NCBI RefSeq assembly: GCF_040802235.1
Contig: NC_133172.1
Span: 32,321,738-32,385,737, forward strand
DNA length: 64,000 nt
DNA from: Manis javanica
Lineage: Eukaryota > Chordata > Mammalia > Pholidota > Manidae
Direction of reading: 5' to 3'
Shown: in pieces, positions 32,641-44,850 of the stretch
Layout of the letters: every line of letters begins with the position of its first letter
How positions within the stretch are numbered: position 1 is the stretch's first letter
Notes under the pieces: model-generated
Seen by the model: only the letters and a program-made list of their open reading frames with translations
The model's database searches: none
Told to the model about the DNA's origin: nothing
Made by a program: the position numbers and the translations under genes

Positions 32641-33699
32641 ATTATCAGCCACCTTATAAGTGACCCTGGGTCACAAGCACATGGTAATTGGTAGCTGATG
32701 CAGGTGGTTGGTTTCCCTTCTTTGGCCTCCACAGATACCCATCTAGGGTGGCCCCTGCTGAGCTCATCTGTCCCTGACTGGACAGCAGGGGCCTTGTGAC
32801 ATGCTAGCCCCCATCCTGTAACACCTGTGTTCCCAAGGACTCTGAGCTGTCATCTATAGATGGCAACAAGTCCCAGAACCTGAGATGAAGGGTCCCGGAT
32901 GTGGGCCTGGGTGACCACAGGCTGACCCCATGAAGCCTCCTGATGAAGGGACCTGCTGGGGAGCCTAGGCTGTGGCATTTTCCCTGGCTCCCTGGAAGAG
33001 TCAAGGATGCTGCTAGATCCAGGATATGCTGCTCTGGAGAACAGAGAGGGCTCTCTTTTGATTATTTTTCCCCAAAACTTGGCCTTTCATGGGATTTTTG
33101 TTCCAGGGTGAGGAAACCTGTCATTAGATTAAGATTTTTGACTATTCAGTGCCTGCCACCATTTGGGCACCAAGGGACCAAGAGGGGTGGCCAAAGCCCC
33201 TCACTGGCGTTTGCACCAAACATGGCTGGGGCAGATTTGTATACTCAGGAGCCGAACAGGGCCTTGGTGGGAGTACAGGAGAAGGCGCCCCAGCAGCTGG
33301 GCTATGTCAGCTTTGTGGAGATGGAGTCCCTGCTGGCCAAGGAATTCTGGGCCCAAGTCTGAGATGAGGCTGCTTTGGAAGCACATCGCAGGCCCTGGAA
33401 GAATCTGAGTGCCCTGGGCAGCAGGCCCGATTAGGGGCTTGGGGCCAGAATGCCGGGAACTGAAAGCTGGCCTGACTTCTAAGGCTTGTGGAGCTGGCCC
33501 TCCAGAGACCTCACTGCCTCCAAGATCCAACCGCCACGCTTTTACCCAGGCAGAGCATTCCTCTCATCCCCAGCGCGGCCCTCTTTGGGCATCAGAGTCC
33601 CACAACCCTTGCTCTCTCAGTGTGCCTCAGACCCCAGCCTGAACACTGTGATGTGTGTGAAATTTTTTTCTCTTCTCTGCAGTTAGAAGCTGGTAATAG
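32641..33699. other. Intronic stretch, no gene
   Basis: A 139-codon frame at 32943-33362 has no recognisable homology and no splice context. I see no repeat. Confidence 0.5.
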
Positions 33700-34010
33700 T
33701 AATAAAATGATAACAGAATCAACAGTGATAGCAGCTACCGCTTATTCAGAGGCTTTTGAGTGCCAGACATGCCCAGTGCTCTGTGTTCATTTCAGTGAGT
33801 CTCTGTGTTGCTTAATGAACATAACCAGTCAAGCTCACCCTTTTGTATTACGAGGATGGTTTTGTCTTTTGTGTGTTTATTCATCAGATGCAGTGCTTAC
33901 TGTGTGCCTGGCACTATTCTAAGTATGTTTCATGAGGTGGGAGTTGTTACCGTCCTCATGTTCCAGGCAAGAATCTGATGCACAAGGTGGTCAGTTGGTA
34001 CATGGAGCTG
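33700..34010 (-). repeat. MIR-like fragments, decayed
   Basis: 'gtgcttactgtgtgcctggc' and 'actattctaagtatgtttca' (33892-33931) are reverse-complement MIR. The left part is weaker. Confidence 0.6.
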
Positions 34011-34659
34011 TGGTTTCAGTTATGGCCGATGGGCCATGCTGCCTCCTGCTGAAAGATTTCTGTGTCTGACAATGTAGAAGACAAGTTCCATCAGGGTTTT
34101 CTGTTTTCACCTTGTTGTGCAAGCTGAGCACAAATTGCGGTTACTTCCAAATGCCAGCGAGTGGGTGTGGTTAGTCAAGGCGTTGGCCTGGGGTGAGCCA
34201 ATGGGGGACTCTTTAAGGGGTTTTTCCCTTGGTGCGAAAGCTTGGATCCCTGAGCCAGGGGTATCTCCTTGCTTCAGAGGAAATGAGGGATGTTTTCCCA
34301 CCTCCCCACCCATCCCCAGCTAGGGGTCAGTTAGCAATACTTGTTCTCCGAGGACCGTGTGTGTCACATGTCTGGTATCCACAGTGAAGAAGGTATTTAG
34401 GCCTCATGGAGGGTTAAAAATAGGCCCCATCGTGTGTTTAGACTCTTTCAGCAATAGAGACTTCCTAGGCTTCCACTGGCCATTGTTATCCATAGCCAGC
34501 CCTTTGTGGGGAAGAGGGGCATACTCACTTTCTGGTCATCCTTGCGGATGCAGGAATCATCTTCCTGGACTTGGGATTAAAGAAGAAAGTCCCAGCCATC
34601 AAATCTTCCTCCTTCATGAGGTAGGTATCCTCTCCAGTGCATGCTGTACAGAAGGGCAC
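34011..34659. other. Unique intronic stretch
   Basis: Nothing recognised. Confidence 0.45.
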
Positions 34660-34904
34660 CCAGCCTCTGTTTGAATAGCTCCTGTGATGGGGAGCTTACT
34701 TCCCTTGTTGTCTAGCTCCAGTTCCTTGGATAGACAATTTCATCCCTCCCTGCCATTATCCTGCTCTCCCTTCAAGAGGTACACAGAATTGGCCTTCTCC
34801 TTCTGCTGAACGGTATGAAGACAGGAAGCCAGCCTCTTCAACCCTCTCTTACCAGTCATCTAGGGTCCTCAGCTGTTCCTTGAGTTCCCATTGCTTCCCC
34901 ACTG

Positions 34905-35105
34905 TGCTATCAGCTCTACCACTTTGAAGCTGTGTGCCCTGGGGTAAGTTACCTAGCTTCTCTGATCCTTAGTTTCTGTATCTGTAAAATGGGGATAGCA
35001 GTAGTCCCTATCTCAGGCTTCCTGTGAGGATTGAGTCAGTTAATACATGTAAAGTACCTGAAATAGGGTTTGGTACATACTAAGTAAATAAAGACCAGTT
35101 CTAAT
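34905..35105 (+). repeat. MIR SINE, near full length
   Basis: 'gctctaccactttgaagctg', 'tgtatctgtaaaatggggat', 'gttaatacatgtaaagtacc', then 'taagtaaataaa'. It interrupts a CR1/L3 remnant. Confidence 0.9.
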
Positions 35106-35119
35106 TATGGAGTCCCCTT

Positions 35120-35275
35120 TCTGGTTGTCAGACCAGGGCTTCCCAAATCTGAATGTGTATGTGAATTACATCGGGGTCATGGAAAGATGTAGATTCTAAT
35201 TTAGGAGGTCAGGTGGGACCTGAGACTCTGCACTTCTAACAACTTCTTAGACTGTGTGGAGACTGCCAGCCCTCA
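35120..35275. mobile_element. MER5-like hAT element
   Basis: 'ccagggcttcccaaatctga', 'gtagattctaatttaggagg' and 'gcacttctaacaacttctta' are MER5 landmarks. Confidence 0.7.
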
Positions 35276-35580
35276 TTCTACCTTTTGAATAGCAGGACTG
35301 GTATATCTATGTTTTTCTTTACATAAGAAACATCATTTTCTAGGTGGGGTCTATCCTCTTCCAGTGATAATAGAATCATCTCCTCCCATGATATAGATGT
35401 AATACTTCTATTAATGCAACCTAACATTGTATTACCTGTGGGTGGGGGGTATTATCTTGGATAGCAAGGTAACCTCTATCAACTCTGTCTTCTGAGTCTG
35501 CACCAGGGATTTATGAAAAAATTGTCCTGCAGTTTGCTTATATTCTCAATGGATCTGAAAGAACCCAAGGGTCTCTGAGA

Positions 35581-36114
35581 GACATGACTTGCCTTTGGAC
35601 TTCCTCTGTTATGGATCATGTGACTCATGTATCATGTGACTAAATGCACCGCTCAGTAAAGGGAGTCCCAGAGGGTTCTGCAGAGCAGATTTCCTCAGGG
35701 CAGGAGTGGCCGACACAAACACAGGCAGGTAGTGAATGAAACAGGGCTGGTGTGGAAGATGGATCAGCTGAAGGGATTCCCTAATTTCCAGGTGATGTCT
35801 GTGCATGGGAAGAGTACTCTTTAGTACTTTTACTGCTTGTTCAATGTACATGTCTAATAGAGAAACCAATTTTTCTTAAGTATTTAAATACTAATTTCAA
35901 GTGGAATTCCCATAAACAAGTGACACTGAGAATACAAGTTTGGGTAATAATCAAATACCCTAAAAGTACATATAATAGTTTTCAACTTAGCAGTGTACTT
36001 ACAAGTCAGCCTGTTCCAAAGCTGTGGTGAAGCTATAGCTCTAACCCATTGTTTCGTTGTTCCTGTAGCTGACCCCGCTGAGCTGCAGTCTGCTCTGGTT
36101 TGAAATGGCATGGC
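35581..36114. other. Unique intronic stretch
   Basis: Nothing recognised. Confidence 0.45.
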
Positions 36115-36365
36115 AGTTCAGTGTGGTGGTTACAGCAGAGCACAGCCTCTTGTACCAGGTGGCCTGGGTCTGGATCCCCAGGGCTGTCACTTTCTAGCCA
36201 TTTGGTCATTTCTTAACTGCTCTGTACCTCAGTTTCCTTATCTGTAGAGTGTGGGGAAATACCCATGTCTACCTTGTGCTTGCTGTAAATGGTTAGATGG
36301 TTAATAAATACTAGTGCTTGAGATGGTGTCTGGCCCATAGTCAGTAGCACACAATTATTTGGCCC
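36115..36365 (+). repeat. MIR SINE, full length
   Basis: 'agtgtggtggttacagcaga', 'tcactttctagccatttggt', 'cctcagtttccttatctgta' and 'gttaataaatactagtgctt' span the whole element. Confidence 0.9.
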
Positions 36366-36539
36366 CCTCCTGTCTTGCTGTGGTTGTAGCTATAAGAAAT
36401 CTAACATCTCTCGGAACCTGATGTCACAGGATCCTGCTTGTCAGCTAGCTTTATGCTGGTGAACCTTGAACCTGGCTGCTTCTCCCAAGATGATTCAAAG
36501 TCAATCTCTTGTTCTTTTGGCTAACCTGCCCATCTTCCC

Positions 36540-37236
36540 TCTTTTAAACAGTAGTTACTATAGAAAATTTCAATCATACTAAAAAATAGAGAGAATATGG
36601 AAATGGATAACCCTTGAATAAATCAACCAAATATGACAGTCGACTTTCTTGACTTCCTTTTTAAGTGTTACAGTTCACTTGCAGTATAACAGAGCTTTTT
36701 AAGCCTGTGCAACCCTCTTTGATTTTCTTATTTATTTAATTATCCTCTAAAAAATTCTTTAATTTTTGTTTTATTGTGGTAAGAACACTTCATATGAGAT
36801 CTACTCTCTTAACACATCTCTCAGTGTACATTACTGTTGACCATAGTACAATGTTGTTCAGCATATTTCTAGAGCTTGTCCATCTTGTTTAAACTGAAGC
36901 TTTGTGCCAATTGATTAGTAAGTCCCTAAACCCCCTCCCCCAGCCTTTTGCAACCACTGTTATACTCTTTGATTTTATAGTTCACCTATTTTAGATATAT
37001 AAGGGGAATCATGTAGTATTTTCTGTGTTTGGCTTATTTCACTTAGCATAGTGTCCTCAAGTTTCATCCATGTTGCGTATTGCAGAATCTCCTTTCTTTT
37101 CAAGGCTATATTATAGTCCACTGCATGCATCTACCATCCATCTACCAGTGCAAATTTAGGTTGTTTCTACATCTTGCCTGTTGTGAATAGTGCTGCAGTG
37201 AACATGAGAGTGCTAAGATATCTTCAATATCCTGAT
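36540..37236 (-). repeat. L1M 3' end, minus-strand segment
   Basis: The antisense L1 3' region is clear: 'gatctactctcttaacacat', 'tcacttagcatagtgtcctc', 'aagtttcatccatgttgcgt', 'gtgaatagtgctgcagtgaa'. It abuts an oppositely oriented L1 segment at about 37236. Confidence 0.8.
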
Positions 37237-37975
37237 ATAGTCAAAATGCTGAAAGGAAAAAAACCCTGCCAACCAATAATGCTATTCCTAGCAAAACTAT
37301 TCTTGAAGGAGAGATAAATTTCTTCCCAAACAATAGCTGAAGGAGGCCACCAGACTTGCCTTACAAGAAATGCTAATGGAGTTTTCAGGTTGTGCTCAAT
37401 AGCAACACAATAGTATAAGAAGGCATAAAACTCATTGGTAAAGGTAAATTTATAGACGAGTACTATAATGGCAGTTGGCAAATCACTTTAAATCCTATAA
37501 ATGTTGTAAGACAAAATATTAAAAATATGTTAATAGATACAGAATATAAACATGTAAATTGTGACAATAGTAACAAAGTATGGCAGGGATGAGGAGAAGT
37601 AAGTTGAGTTTTTATATACAATTGAACTTAATCTCTCATCAGTTTAAAACAGACTGTTATGAGAAATTTTATGGAAGCCCCATGATAACCACAAAAAAGA
37701 AATGTAGAAAGAGAAAGAGGGAAAGGAATCAAAGCAATCATCAATCAATCAAAGGATTCAAATCAATACAAAAAATCAGCAGAACACAGAGAAGACAGCA
37801 AGAGAAGATGGCAGAAGAAGTCTAAGACTAACAGAAAATGAAAAATTTGATAACAAATCCTTTTGTAAATGGATTAAACTCCCTAATCAAACGACAGAGT
37901 AGCTGAAAGGAGAAAAAATTCATGACCCGCTTATGTGCTATCTGCAGGAAACTCGTGTGTAGGTTTTCATTTGGT
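37237..37975 (+). repeat. L1M ORF1-end to ORF2-start, plus-strand segment
   Basis: Sense L1: 'ccttacaagaaatgctaatg' (ORF1 3' end), 'ccccatgataaccacaaaaa' and 'gtaaatggattaaactccct' (start of ORF2). It ends at 'ctatctgcaggaaactc'. No intact frame remains. Confidence 0.75.
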
Positions 37976-38524
37976 TTTGCATTTCTGCAGTCCAGCATAC
38001 ACTGTGTGGAAGCCCTGCGTGGGCACTCTCCTGGCCTGGTGAATTACCAGCCTCATTGGGGGCACTATTAAGACAGGGCTGTGCCTTGTTAGTACTGTCC
38101 TATAGTCAGAGGGACTACCTTCAGGGGTTGTCTCCTAGAAGGGAGTGGCTCAAGTCTGGACAGTTCCCTTTCCCCTGTAAAAGGATTGGGCCAATGGATC
38201 ATGTGGGGGCCCTTTATTGAGCCCTCTTTACCTTTGCATTCTAGGTAACCTCTCCTGCCAGTCCAACATTCCTAGTTTTTGGAAGAGGCCCAAGCCTTTG
38301 TAGGAATGTTGGACTCAACTCATCTCCCAATATTGATCCTTCTGTGCTTGTACAGATAACACAAGAACAGATCAGTACCTCATATAAGACTGGCATATGC
38401 CCAATTGAGGAAGCAAAAATACCCACATTCATACCCTCTTATACATGCAAACCAGTAAATGCTAAGCATATTCACAGTCATCTTTTTTGCAGGAAGGGAT
38501 CATCCTTTAGTATTACATCTGTTA
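37976..38524. other. Unique intronic stretch
   Basis: Nothing recognised. Confidence 0.45.
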
Positions 38525-38800
38525 GCCTTTATTTTTATTTATTGAGTGAACATTTATGTAGAGTATGCCAGATACTGTACTAAGTGCTTTACAAATATTA
38601 CCTAATTTAATCATCACAACACCCTGAGGTAGATGTTACTTCCCTGTGATACAAAGGAGGAACTGAGGCACAGGGAAATTAACAACATGCCCAGAATCAC
38701 TTGGCTGGAAGGTATTGGAGCAAATACCCAGATCCCAGGTACTCTGGGGGCAGAATACCGACCTCACCCCACTTTGAGACACTGTTGCCTCCTCGTGGCA
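38525..38800 (-). repeat. MIR SINE
   Basis: 'tatgccagatactgtactaa', 'gtgctttacaaatattacct' and 'ggaactgaggcacagggaaa'. Confidence 0.85.
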
Positions 38801-40139
38801 CCATTATGAGTTCATAGCCATTAAGACTCAACCTATTGTAATATTAACTTGTTAAGTATTATTTTTTGAGGTGCACATTGTCAGGCTGAGGCTGCTGGGG
38901 TTCCTGCTGAGGTGTTTGTGGAGGCCGTTTGCTGTTTCTCAGTCTGTGAGGTGCATGTCTCCTGCTGTCTGTGGCCACTGCAGTGCCCAGGCAGGATGTT
39001 TGGGGCCGTGAGAGCTACCTGCTGGCCTCATCCAGAATCTGATTGAAGGATGCATTAAAATCCCATAAATCTCTTTTTTTCCTGGCATAACACCTGTGCT
39101 CCTGACTCAGGCAGCCCTGCGTTCTGTCCTTCACAGTCAGCCACACTGACTGGTGGCTTTGTGAGTGGGCGATGGCCTTCAAGATGGCCTGAAGGCAGCA
39201 GAGGAAGAATGGAAGTTAGGACCTGCCTGAATTTACCCTATCATGAGCTGTGGTAGCAGGATAGCCTTTGGAGTCACCCTCTTGCCCTGCCCTCTCCCTT
39301 TGTACAAATGGGGAAACTGAGACAGAATGTGAGGTTCCCAAGCTAGCTTTTTTTCTCCCCACCATTACAATTTGTCTCCCAGTGAGCAGGACTGGGAAGG
39401 TAGGGAAAAACTACAGAGGGTTTGGAAATTGGGAGCCACTGAGGGCTGCAGAGCAGGCCTCTGTGAAAGTAAAGAAGCAGTGGTCCATCTGGACTGGGGT
39501 GTGAACTGAGTAGCTGGTGTGGTGAAGTGTGCTCTAGGTAGCTGACTTCAGGCTGGGAGCCTTGCTGAACCAAGAAGTCAGGCAGGGAGGATGCTCAGGG
39601 GAGTTATGTGGGAGGGGCCCAAGTAACCCAAGGGGATGCTGTCTGCTCATGTGTGGAACAACCCAGCTGTGTGTGGGCTGTCACGGCCTTGGTCTCAGGT
39701 TGGAGAGGCCCTTTGCACCTGTCCAGTTTGCATTCTAGGCAGTGACTTGGATGTCACTGAGGACAGAGCTGGCTGAGGCTGCAGGGAGATGCCGGGCCTG
39801 TGTTTTGAGCGGGAGCCAGGGCTGGATTCTGGAATAGGCAACCGGCCCAGGTCCAGTCTACGTTGGCCCCAGATCAATGAAAGCTGTCGCAGGGCCAGAG
39901 CATTGCTGCCGCCACTGCCTGGGGGCTGCTGAGCTGGGCGGGGTCTCCTAGGGCCCCTGTCCCCAGAGTCACTGGCTCTGAGAACATTATCAGCATGTCC
40001 TGGCCTGCTAGGGATGGGCCCTACCCTGACCCACACCCTCCGCACCCTGTGATTCATAGTCTCATCGTCCCTGCTTGACATCTCACCTAGGATGAGTTTG
40101 TCAACACACAGAAAATACAGGACCTGTGGAGAAGAGAAG
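38801..40139. other. Intronic stretch, no gene
   Basis: There is a short reverse MIR scrap at 39300-39335 ('acaaatggggaaactgagac'). A 128-codon minus-strand frame at 39695-40081 has no recognisable homology. Confidence 0.5.
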
Positions 40140-40560
40140 GAGGGTCAGCTGTTTATTCTTTTGGCTGCTGTTTTATGTGTTCCAGACACTCTGCCAGGTT
40201 TGTAGGACCTTCAGCAGTGAGGAAGAAATGTACTGGGCCTGTCCTCAGTGAATTCATCTAGCCAGGTGGGGACACTGGCAATCCACGGGCATAGTCATGC
40301 CAAGTGCTAAGGTCTACATTGGAGGCATCATAGGTGGCCAGGGGATATAGATTGGGGGACCATACTTCATCTGGGGATCCTGGGATGGCTTCTCCAACAG
40401 GGAACATTAAAGCTGAGACTGGGAGAATGAATTAGGAGGCAGTTAAGAAGGAGAGAGTTGGGGAGTGGCCCTGGCAGAGGGCAGTGATGTGGAGAGGAGA
40501 GGGTCAACAGGATGGAAGGCATTGAACATGGGAGCAGGTGGAGGTGGGCAAGGTCAGCTG
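40140..40560 (-). repeat. L2 LINE fragment
   Basis: Antisense L2: 'gcctgtcctcagtgaattca', 'gaattaggaggcagttaaga' and 'ggatggaaggcattgaacat'. Confidence 0.6.
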
Positions 40561-40689
40561 TAGGTAGGACCCCCACTGGCCTGTGCACCCATGACAGTTC
40601 CAGTCACTCCTGTTGTCCTGGCCTGGTTATTAACAGCAGCTCCTTTCACTCTCAAAAGTGTCCCAGTTTGGGTAGAAAGATTATATGGG

Positions 40690-40860
40690 CACCCCAGATA
40701 TAGGTACTAGCATCCTTGTTTTACAGATGAGGAAACTGAGGCTCGTAGAGACTTGAGTTAGTTGTGCAAGACTCTGGAGTGAGGATGGGACAGAGTTGGG
40801 ATGGGAACAGGGCCTGTTTGACTTGAAAGCCCAGGCTTTCCTATAATCCCATGCTACTTC
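40690..40860 (-). repeat. MIR SINE
   Basis: 'ttttacagatgaggaaactg' at about 40719-40738, then 'aggctttcctataatcccat'. Confidence 0.85.
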
Positions 40861-40949
40861 CCATGAAGTGTAAAGTTATAGACACAAGCAACTTAAATAT
40901 TCTCTAAATGTGACTCTGTGCGTGGCGTTGCACGAGGGGTAGGTGGGGT

Positions 40950-41345
40950 GAAGGAGACTGGATTGAGCCAGACTCATTCAGTGGCCCATGACAGAAAACT
41001 GATCTAAACAAAAAGGGGCAATTTAGTCGTTCATGTAATTGAAAAGTCTAGGGAAAGCACTAGCTTCAGTCATAGTTTGATCCAGGTGTTCAGATAATGT
41101 TGTTAGGGCCCCATTTTCTGTTGCATCACCTCCTAGATCTATTTTCCTCTGTGTTGGCTTTTTTCTTAGACAGAACCTCCTTGTATAGTGGTAAAGTGTT
41201 CTCCTCAGTGTCACATTCCTACCCTGACATCTCATTAATGTCAGCAGAAAGAGAGCATATGTCCTAGGATTGCATCTCTTGGGCCCAGCCTTGACCAATC
41301 CCTAGAGTCAGGAATGTGCAGAGTTCTCATTGGTCAGGCCTAGGA
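40950..41345 (+). repeat. Unnamed mammalian interspersed repeat, copy 2
   Basis: 'catgtaattgaaaagtctag', 'cctctgtgttggcttttttc' and 'ttctcattggtcaggcctag' are the same family pattern as 16890-17300. Confidence 0.45.
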
Positions 41346-41433
41346 CAGATGTCCATCCTTGTAATTAGGGAGAGAAATCAGCCCTGTCCATGCTTCATGG
41401 ATAAAGGTGGTAAAGGTAGTATGGTGTCTAGCT

Positions 41434-41603
41434 AAAATACAGGACACCCAGTTAAATTTGATAATTTCAGATAAATAACACATAGTTTTTAAAAATATAA
41501 GTCTATTCAAAATACTGTGTGGGACATACATATATACTAAACAATGACTGAATCTGAGATTCTAATTTTACTGAGTTTCCTGTGTTTTTATTTGTAAAGT
41601 GTG
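41434..41603. mobile_element. Palindromic nonautonomous DNA element
   Basis: The left arm ('aaaatacaggacacccagtt', 'aaatttgataatttcaga') is the approximate reverse complement of the right arm ('tctgagattctaatttta', 'ctgagtttcctgtgttttta'). That gives a roughly 170-bp element with arms of about 40 bp. The class is inferred from structure. Confidence 0.6.
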
Positions 41604-42839
41604 GTAAGCCTAAGGAGGGGTGGCTCTCCAAGGAAAATTAAAGTATTGCCTGAAGAAAGAGGAATGGATGCTTTGGGGTGGGAAGAGGGGTGCTTTGTCC
41701 AAATTATAGGTACCTGCTGCAGAGGCAGAGAGAGAGTCAAGGAGCTTTGCTTCAGTCTTGGATTCCTCCTAGAAGTCCGCCTTCATTGCTGTGGATATTC
41801 GGTGAGAGAAGCCCCTAGGGGATGAGGTGCTCATAAAGGACCTCCTGTACTTGAATTAGGATCCAAAGATAGGGAGAGGCACTCTTGAAATGGGGGTTGG
41901 GGTGAGTCATGAGTGGGGGAAAATGTCCATCTCCACCTGCCTGCCAGTAAGGCCTGAGCCCTGGGATTGTGGCCTCTGGCCCTTCATCTAACTGGGCTGG
42001 CCACAGAGTGACCAGTGCCTTTGTGCGAGACTAAACTAGCATACTGTCCGTCAGCCTGTCTGCTCCCTGTGAATTCACCGAATGTGTCAGGATTCCTTCA
42101 GTTACTCAGGTAGTTCAGTGGAGTGCCATCAGGTCCCACAGAAGCAGAGCCTGAGACAAGGGTTGTGTGTAAGTGATTCATGAAGGATGTTCTCCTAGGT
42201 CAGACCAGTAAGGGAGGGGAGGAAGCAGGGAAGAGAAGGGCAGGAAAGCAAGCAAGGTATAATTCTAGGCAGAGTCTAGCTTCAGTCTGGTCCTGAAGGG
42301 AGCTCTGGAACATGACTTGTACCTCTGAGTTGGTCTTCACTGGAGGTGAGGAAGCTAGGCTTTCATCCTCCTCCAGGTAGTCACTGGCCCAGGGCCGTGT
42401 GGTTGAGGGTGGGGCTGGGGAGGCTTAGTTCTCTGAACCTGCAGACAGGGCCCTAGGGCAGTCCTCTGAAGAAACCTCACAGGTACTGGCTGCTGGGGGC
42501 AGGGGAAATGGCAGTGAAGGTGAGGCTGGGGGCAGGCAGAAATGTTAAAGGAGACTGAGGGGTAAGCCACAGTGAAAGGGCCTAGAAAAGTGGGGGAAAT
42601 ACACATGCTGTGAGCACCCCAAGGGGGTCCCAAGGCAAATTGTCCCTAAAGTTTGTGACATCCCGCAACACAGGCATTCCCAAGCTACATGGACCAGAGA
42701 ACCCTGCTCATGGGGACACTGGCCTGAGGGTGTGGGCTTGCTGACTGGGAGCACTTGCTTCCTGGCTTCTGGGGGAGGTGAGCGGCTCTATCTTTATTTC
42801 TGGTCTCTGTAGGGTGGCTCTTTTGCTGCCTGCTTTGAA
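41604..42839. other. Intronic stretch, no gene
   Basis: Nothing recognised. Confidence 0.5.
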
Positions 42840-42935
42840 TGTTCTGGATTCTGCCTGTGGCTCTGTAACCCTGGGCAAGTCCTGTGCCTTTTAAGGGCCT
42901 TAGTTTCCCCATCTGTACTCTGAGGGGTTCCAAAC
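42840..42935 (+). repeat. MIR SINE fragment
   Basis: 'gtaaccctgggcaagtcctg' and 'ttagtttccccatctgtact'. Confidence 0.8.
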
Positions 42936-43199
42936 CTAAAGTTCTTGAAAAGGCTCAAGGTGCAATTTTATTTGTGTGGCAGTTTTCTGGGGGGACATTC
43001 TCAGAGGGGTTTCAGCCTTCCTGCAGGTCTGAACCTCTGAATGAGGGCTCTGGTTCTGGCCCTGATGCCTATTGTCTGAGAGGCTATGTTGCTGTAGACC
43101 TCTCTTTGACATCCAGGAACATACCAGGTGTCACATTCCAAGAGTCCTTGCCTTTGTCTCAGAGGACTTTTGTCTCTCCCAGCTGTACTGTGTTCTTGC

Positions 43200-43330
43200 C
43201 TCTCCTTTCAGAGCCTTGGTTTCCTTATCTGTAAAGGGGTGTGATAGCTCCCTGTTGACCTTTTAAGGTTGTTGGATGACTCAGATGACCCAAGGACTGC
43301 AGTGGAATAAGGCACATATGTGATGGCTGG
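43200..43330 (+). repeat. MIR SINE, 3' part
   Basis: 'ttggtttccttatctgtaaa' and 'gttgttggatgactcagatg'. Confidence 0.7.
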
Positions 43331-44204
43331 TCAATGCTGTGAATGCCTCCTGGCCCCCTGGCCCACCAAGCACATACTCAGACTTTGGATGCTGGCCACA
43401 CGGTATCTCCCAGAACTCCATGGGTGAGCTTCCCAGGGGACCACTGTGTAGCAACAGGGGTCCCTGGCATGGGCCACTGACCTGCAGGAACAGGTAGCTG
43501 CCCTCTAGATCCCCCACAACCTTTTATTTTGAAGATCCTTGCTTGCCTGAGAATGGACATAGTAGAATTTGATGTGCGGGGGTTGCAGTGGGGAGAAGAG
43601 AGCTGCCACCACCACAAAGGGTCTTGCCAACCCCCACCTTCTGTGTGGCTGTAGCTGGGAGCAATGAGAAGCAGGTGGGTTTTTGGCAGAGGTCTCTTCA
43701 TGGTCTTTGGGCACAGTGTGGCTGTGGGAGGGGGCAGTGGGGTCTGGGGTGCACAGAAGCTCACTGCCTCCACCTTTCCTCCCAGCTGAAATAAGAAACC
43801 CATGCATTTCACTGGCAAGTTGCAAACTTCACTGCCTGCTAGTGCCAAGACCCTTCTGGAAGACTTCTGTGTATGAGTCCTCCTAGAGCCAACTGGGGTG
43901 CCTATTTCTGGTTGCTTTAACATGTTATCTTCAGAATGCTTTGCTGTTATTTCTGCTCACAGAAGTAATCATGCATGTTTGTGGAAAACAATTTGATGAC
44001 CTTGAATCCAGCGCCCAGGCTCAATCTGTGGGAACATTTTGGTGCCATTTCTCCTGATGGGCCTCTTGGACTACATTGCATGGAAACACATGCAGATAAT
44101 TTTAGCAGATGCAGTCAGATTCTCTCTATGGCAACTGCTTTTCTGTTTCAAGATATGGGGAATGTTTTTCAGAATTAGTGAATACAGAGACCTGTTTAGT
44201 CATT
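43331..44204. other. Intronic stretch with a weak L1-like right part
   Basis: No gene. 43925-44200 resembles antisense L1M 3' text but is too decayed to assert. Confidence 0.4.
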
Positions 44205-44850
44205 CAACATACATTCATTGATTGCCTCCTCTGTTAGGCATTGATATATGGGCTATCAGATGGTGGTAAGTGCCTCAGAGAAAACTAAGGCAGAGAAGGA
44301 GGGAAGGAGTATGGGGGGAGGGCCTGAGATTTTAGATTGAGGGGTTTGAAAGCCCTTGCCCAGGTGCTGAGGTGGCAGTGAGCCCAAATCTGAAGGAGGG
44401 GTGGGAGGAAAGGCTATCTGGAGAAAGAATTTCAGGCAGAGGGAATAGCTTATGCAAAGGCCCTGAAGTGGGAGCATGCCAAGCCTGTTTGTACCAGGTG
44501 GTGAGGGTGGCAGAGTGAGTGAACAGGAGTAGCAGGCTAGGTAAAGGAGGTGAGGGGGCAAACAAATTGGGTGGGGCTTTGTAGGACATCAGTAGGACTT
44601 TGGAGGATGGGGTTGGGGGCAAGGGCAGAGAATGGAAAATGATCCCCATCATCCTGGTGAGAGAGGACAGTCTGTCCGTGGCCTTGAGCATGTGGTAGGT
44701 GTGGAGGCGCTGACTTGGTTTCAGGGTGCATTTTGAAGGTACTGCCAACAGGATATACTGTGGATTGAACAGAAGGCTTGAAAGAGAAGCAGCAGGATCA
44801 CTTGGGGTTGCTGGCCTGGGTAACAGGAAGGTGGCAGTGGCCCTGGCTCG
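44205..44850 (-). repeat. L2 LINE 3' region
   Basis: Antisense L2: 'tcaggcagagggaatagctt', 'atgcaaaggccctgaagtgg', 'gctttgtaggacatcagtag'. A long minus-strand frame over 44332-45009 is explained by this element. Confidence 0.75.

Larger units (their letters stand above)
34660..35580. repeat. CR1/L3 LINE remnant split by two later insertions
   Basis: The left part (34660-34900: 'cctgtgatggggagcttact', 'ttcaaccctctcttaccagt') and right part (35275-35580: 'atacttctattaatgcaacc', 'taacattgtatta') follow the order of a CR1/L3-type element. Between them lie a MIR (34905-35105) and a MER5-like element (35120-35275). Confidence 0.55.

Noticed and set aside
32943-33362. 139-codon plus-strand frame as a possible retrogene or small protein
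   Set aside because: No similarity recognised, no polyA tail or target-site duplication, ordinary length for chance.
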